This document shows, piece after piece, positions 5,889 to 7,310 of a stretch of 7,310 nt of DNA. Each line of letters starts with the position of its first letter. The first letter of the stretch is position 1. This DNA is from Parcubacteria group bacterium GW2011_GWD2_43_10. Its GTDB lineage: Bacteria; Patescibacteriota; Patescibacteriia; Veblenbacterales; UBA10138. The stretch is taken from NCBI GenBank assembly GCA_000995845.1, contig LCEZ01000040.1:1-7310 (forward strand), written 5' to 3'. The notes beneath the pieces are model-generated. The model did not search any database and was not told the DNA's origin. It saw only the letters and a program-made list of their open reading frames with translations. Both the position numbers and the translations under genes were made by a program.

Positions 5889-6356
5889 ATGTCACTTGAT
5901 GGACAACAATATTTAACGCGCGAAGGCTTAGCCAAATTGAAAGTTGAGCTTAAGCAATTAAAAACAGTAAAACGTAAGGAAATCGCTTTGCGTATTCAAG
6001 AGGCCAAAGAACTTGGCGATCTTTCGGAAAACGCTGAGTATGCCGAAGCCAAATCCGAGCAAGGGTTTATTGAGGGGCGTATTATTGAAATTGAAAATAC
6101 ACTTAAGAACGCCGTCGTTATCAGCGAAGAAAAAAGCAGCGGCCTAGTTAAGGTCGGCTCAAGTCTTAAGGTAAAAACCAATGATAATGAGATGACTTTA
6201 ACCATAGTAGGTTCTAATGAAGCTAACCCAGGTAATGGTTTAATTTCCAACGAGTCGCCTTTAGGCCAGGCTTTGTTAGGCCACAAGGTCGGCGATCAAG
6301 TGGAGGTTAAGGTGCCGGCTGGAGTAGTTAAATATAAGATCTTGTCTATTAGTTAA
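5889..6356 (+). CDS. greA: Transcription elongation factor GreA
   Basis: Secondary-channel factor that makes backtracked RNA polymerase cleave the 3' end of its transcript and resume elongation. Seen: 155 residues, normal for GreA. The N-terminal antiparallel coiled coil (about 10-75) carries the tip sequence GDLSENAEY (43-51), with the acidic residues D44 and E47 that position the catalytic metal. A C-terminal FKBP-like domain (about 80-155) includes SPLGQALLGHKVGD (123-136), typical of the family. The ATG at 5889 gives the usual start (LTREGLAKLKVEL at 9-21) and has no Shine-Dalgarno, only TTAATTAGTAATT in front. It is preceded by the two inverted repeats and followed by a strong terminator, so it is probably a single-gene unit. 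D44 and the intact tip argue for GreA-type cleavage activity rather than a Gfh-type inhibitor. Confidence 0.96.
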   Translation: MSLDGQQYLTREGLAKLKVELKQLKTVKRKEIALRIQEAKELGDLSENAEYAEAKSEQGFIEGRIIEIENTLKNAVVISEEKSSGLVKVGSSLKVKTNDNEMTLTIVGSNEANPGNGLISNESPLGQALLGHKVGDQVEVKVPAGVVKYKILSIS

Positions 6357-6370
6357 ATAATAAATAAAAA

Positions 6371-6405
6371 GTGTTTTCCTCTGCTTGCTAGGAAGGCATT
6401 TTTTT
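6371..6405 (+). terminator. Intrinsic terminator of greA
   Basis: The stem pairs 6372-6380 (TGTTTTCCT) with 6390-6398 (AGGAAGGCA), nine pairs with two G-T, around the 9-base loop 6381-6389. Seven Ts follow (6399-6405). Five As (6366-6370) lie just before, so the element is near-symmetric and could also terminate transcription from the opposite strand. It begins 14 bases after the greA stop. Confidence 0.87.
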
Positions 6406-6426
6406 ATTACCATTAGTTTATCTCAT

Positions 6427-7310
6427 ATGTCTGTCAGGGAAGAACACGAACTCGCCAGTCGGCGCCAAAAATTAGAGCTTTGGCGGCAGCTTGGATTTAG
6501 TTTGTATCCAGCTAACTTCAAGCGATCACATTCGGCTTCACAAGTAGCCACTTTAGCCGAAAAGAGTGTGTCGGTATTAGAAGGCTCTGAAATTCCACCA
6601 GGGGACGAAGTGTCAGTAGCAGGTCGGATTATGACTGTACGTCCGCACGGGCGGCTATGGTTTGCCACTTTAGAAGATCAGACTGGTAAAATTCAGCTGG
6701 GCGCGATAGAAGAAACGGCTGACAAAAAAATGTGGCAGTTACTGCAGGCCATTGACCGCGGCGATATTGTGGGGGCAGAAGGGGTGGTGGTTAAAACCAA
6801 GCGCGGTGAGCCCACAGTGTTTTTAACAAAACTTGTGCCCCTAGCTAAAGCTTTACAGCCCCATGGTTTAAAAGATATTGAGACTAGGCTCAGGCACCGT
6901 TATGTTGATTTGCTGATGGATGAAGAAGTTAGGCAGATGTTTGTGAAAAAATCCAATTTTTGGCGAACGGTACGTGGGCATCTTTCCAGTGCTGGTTTTT
7001 TGGAGGTTGATACTCCAGCTTTGGAAACAGTAGCTGGCGGGGCTGATGCTAATCCGTTTGTTACCCATCACCAGGCTTTGGGCAAGGATTTTTATTTGCG
7101 AATTTCTCTGGAACTGCCATTAAAGCGATTACTAGTTGGGGGTTTTGAAAAAGTTTTTGAGATTGGTAAGGTTTTTAGGAACGAAGGTATTGATACCGAA
7201 CATTTGCAAGATTATGAAATGTGTGAGTTTTACTGGACTTATGCTGATTATGAAGATTTAATGACTTTCACCCAAGAGTTATACCAAGAAATTGTGCGAG
7301 GTGTTACTGG
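6427..7310 (+). CDS. lysS: Lysyl-tRNA synthetase, class II (3' truncated by the window)
   Basis: Charges tRNA-Lys with lysine using ATP, in the cytoplasm. Seen: 294 complete codons with no stop before the window edge; the full protein is usually ~490-500 residues. An N-terminal helix is followed by the OB-fold anticodon-binding domain (about 60-140; VAGRIMTVRPHGRLWFATLED). The catalytic core starts at ~150 with RLRHRYVDLL (154-163). GGADANPFVTHHQAL (204-218), YLRISLELPLKRLLVGGF (223-240) and motif 2 FRNEGID (250-256) are all LysRS-specific in this combination. Motif 3 lies beyond the window. The ATG at 6427 fits the family start but lacks a Shine-Dalgarno. It lies only 21 bases after the greA terminator T run, so its own promoter must overlap the terminator. 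TTGCTA (6385-6390), 17 bases, then TACCAT (6408-6413) is a weak candidate. Confidence 0.96.
   Translation, partial: MSVREEHELASRRQKLELWRQLGFSLYPANFKRSHSASQVATLAEKSVSVLEGSEIPPGDEVSVAGRIMTVRPHGRLWFATLEDQTGKIQLGAIEETADKKMWQLLQAIDRGDIVGAEGVVVKTKRGEPTVFLTKLVPLAKALQPHGLKDIETRLRHRYVDLLMDEEVRQMFVKKSNFWRTVRGHLSSAGFLEVDTPALETVAGGADANPFVTHHQALGKDFYLRISLELPLKRLLVGGFEKVFEIGKVFRNEGIDTEHLQDYEMCEFYWTYADYEDLMTFTQELYQEIVRGVT

Noticed and set aside
5840..5899. 19-codon open frame (MRIWLTLEPAS...) overlapping the greA start, as a leader peptide
   Set aside because: It starts at the edge of the dyad, has no ribosome site, and its composition is explained by the stem-loop it crosses. It is too short to support without conservation.

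Overview
The window looks like chromosomal housekeeping DNA from a small-genome bacterium, most likely a member of the Patescibacteria (Candidate Phyla Radiation). This is inference. It rests on a ProRS without its editing insertion, starts without Shine-Dalgarno sequences, compact gene spacing, a tRNA end without an encoded CCA, and possibly an interrupted tRNA. All full-length genes read cleanly in the standard code, with no in-frame TGA, so TGA-recoded relatives (code 25) are not suggested. All seven recognised protein genes lie on the + strand.

Layout. Positions 1-97 hold RNA-type sequence. The T arm and acceptor 3' strand of a tRNA (Gln-like acceptor) are clear. The first ~60 bases do not make a normal tRNA 5' half and resemble the 3' core of a group I intron. 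Positions 98-157 carry a 16-bp palindrome and a likely promoter. Then come proS (158-1408), a good promoter placed for a leaderless transcript (1412-1440), and the elongation cluster mreB-mreC-mreD-mrdA (1447-5776), with gaps of 14, 4 and 4 bases. The 112-base gap at 5777-5888 contains two strong inverted repeats. It is followed by greA (5889-6356), a textbook intrinsic terminator (6371-6405), and lysS from 6427, which runs off the window end.

How the genes fit together. MreB, MreC, MreD and the transpeptidase PBP2 form the cytoplasmic-to-periplasmic core of the elongasome, which builds the lateral wall of rod-shaped cells. The SEDS partner RodA is not in the window. ProRS and LysRS charge tRNAs, and GreA rescues backtracked RNA polymerase.

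I found no defence, mobile or biosynthetic system. The parts most worth a second look are the odd tRNA-associated RNA at the left edge, the non-Shine-Dalgarno or leaderless start architecture, and the structured region in front of greA.
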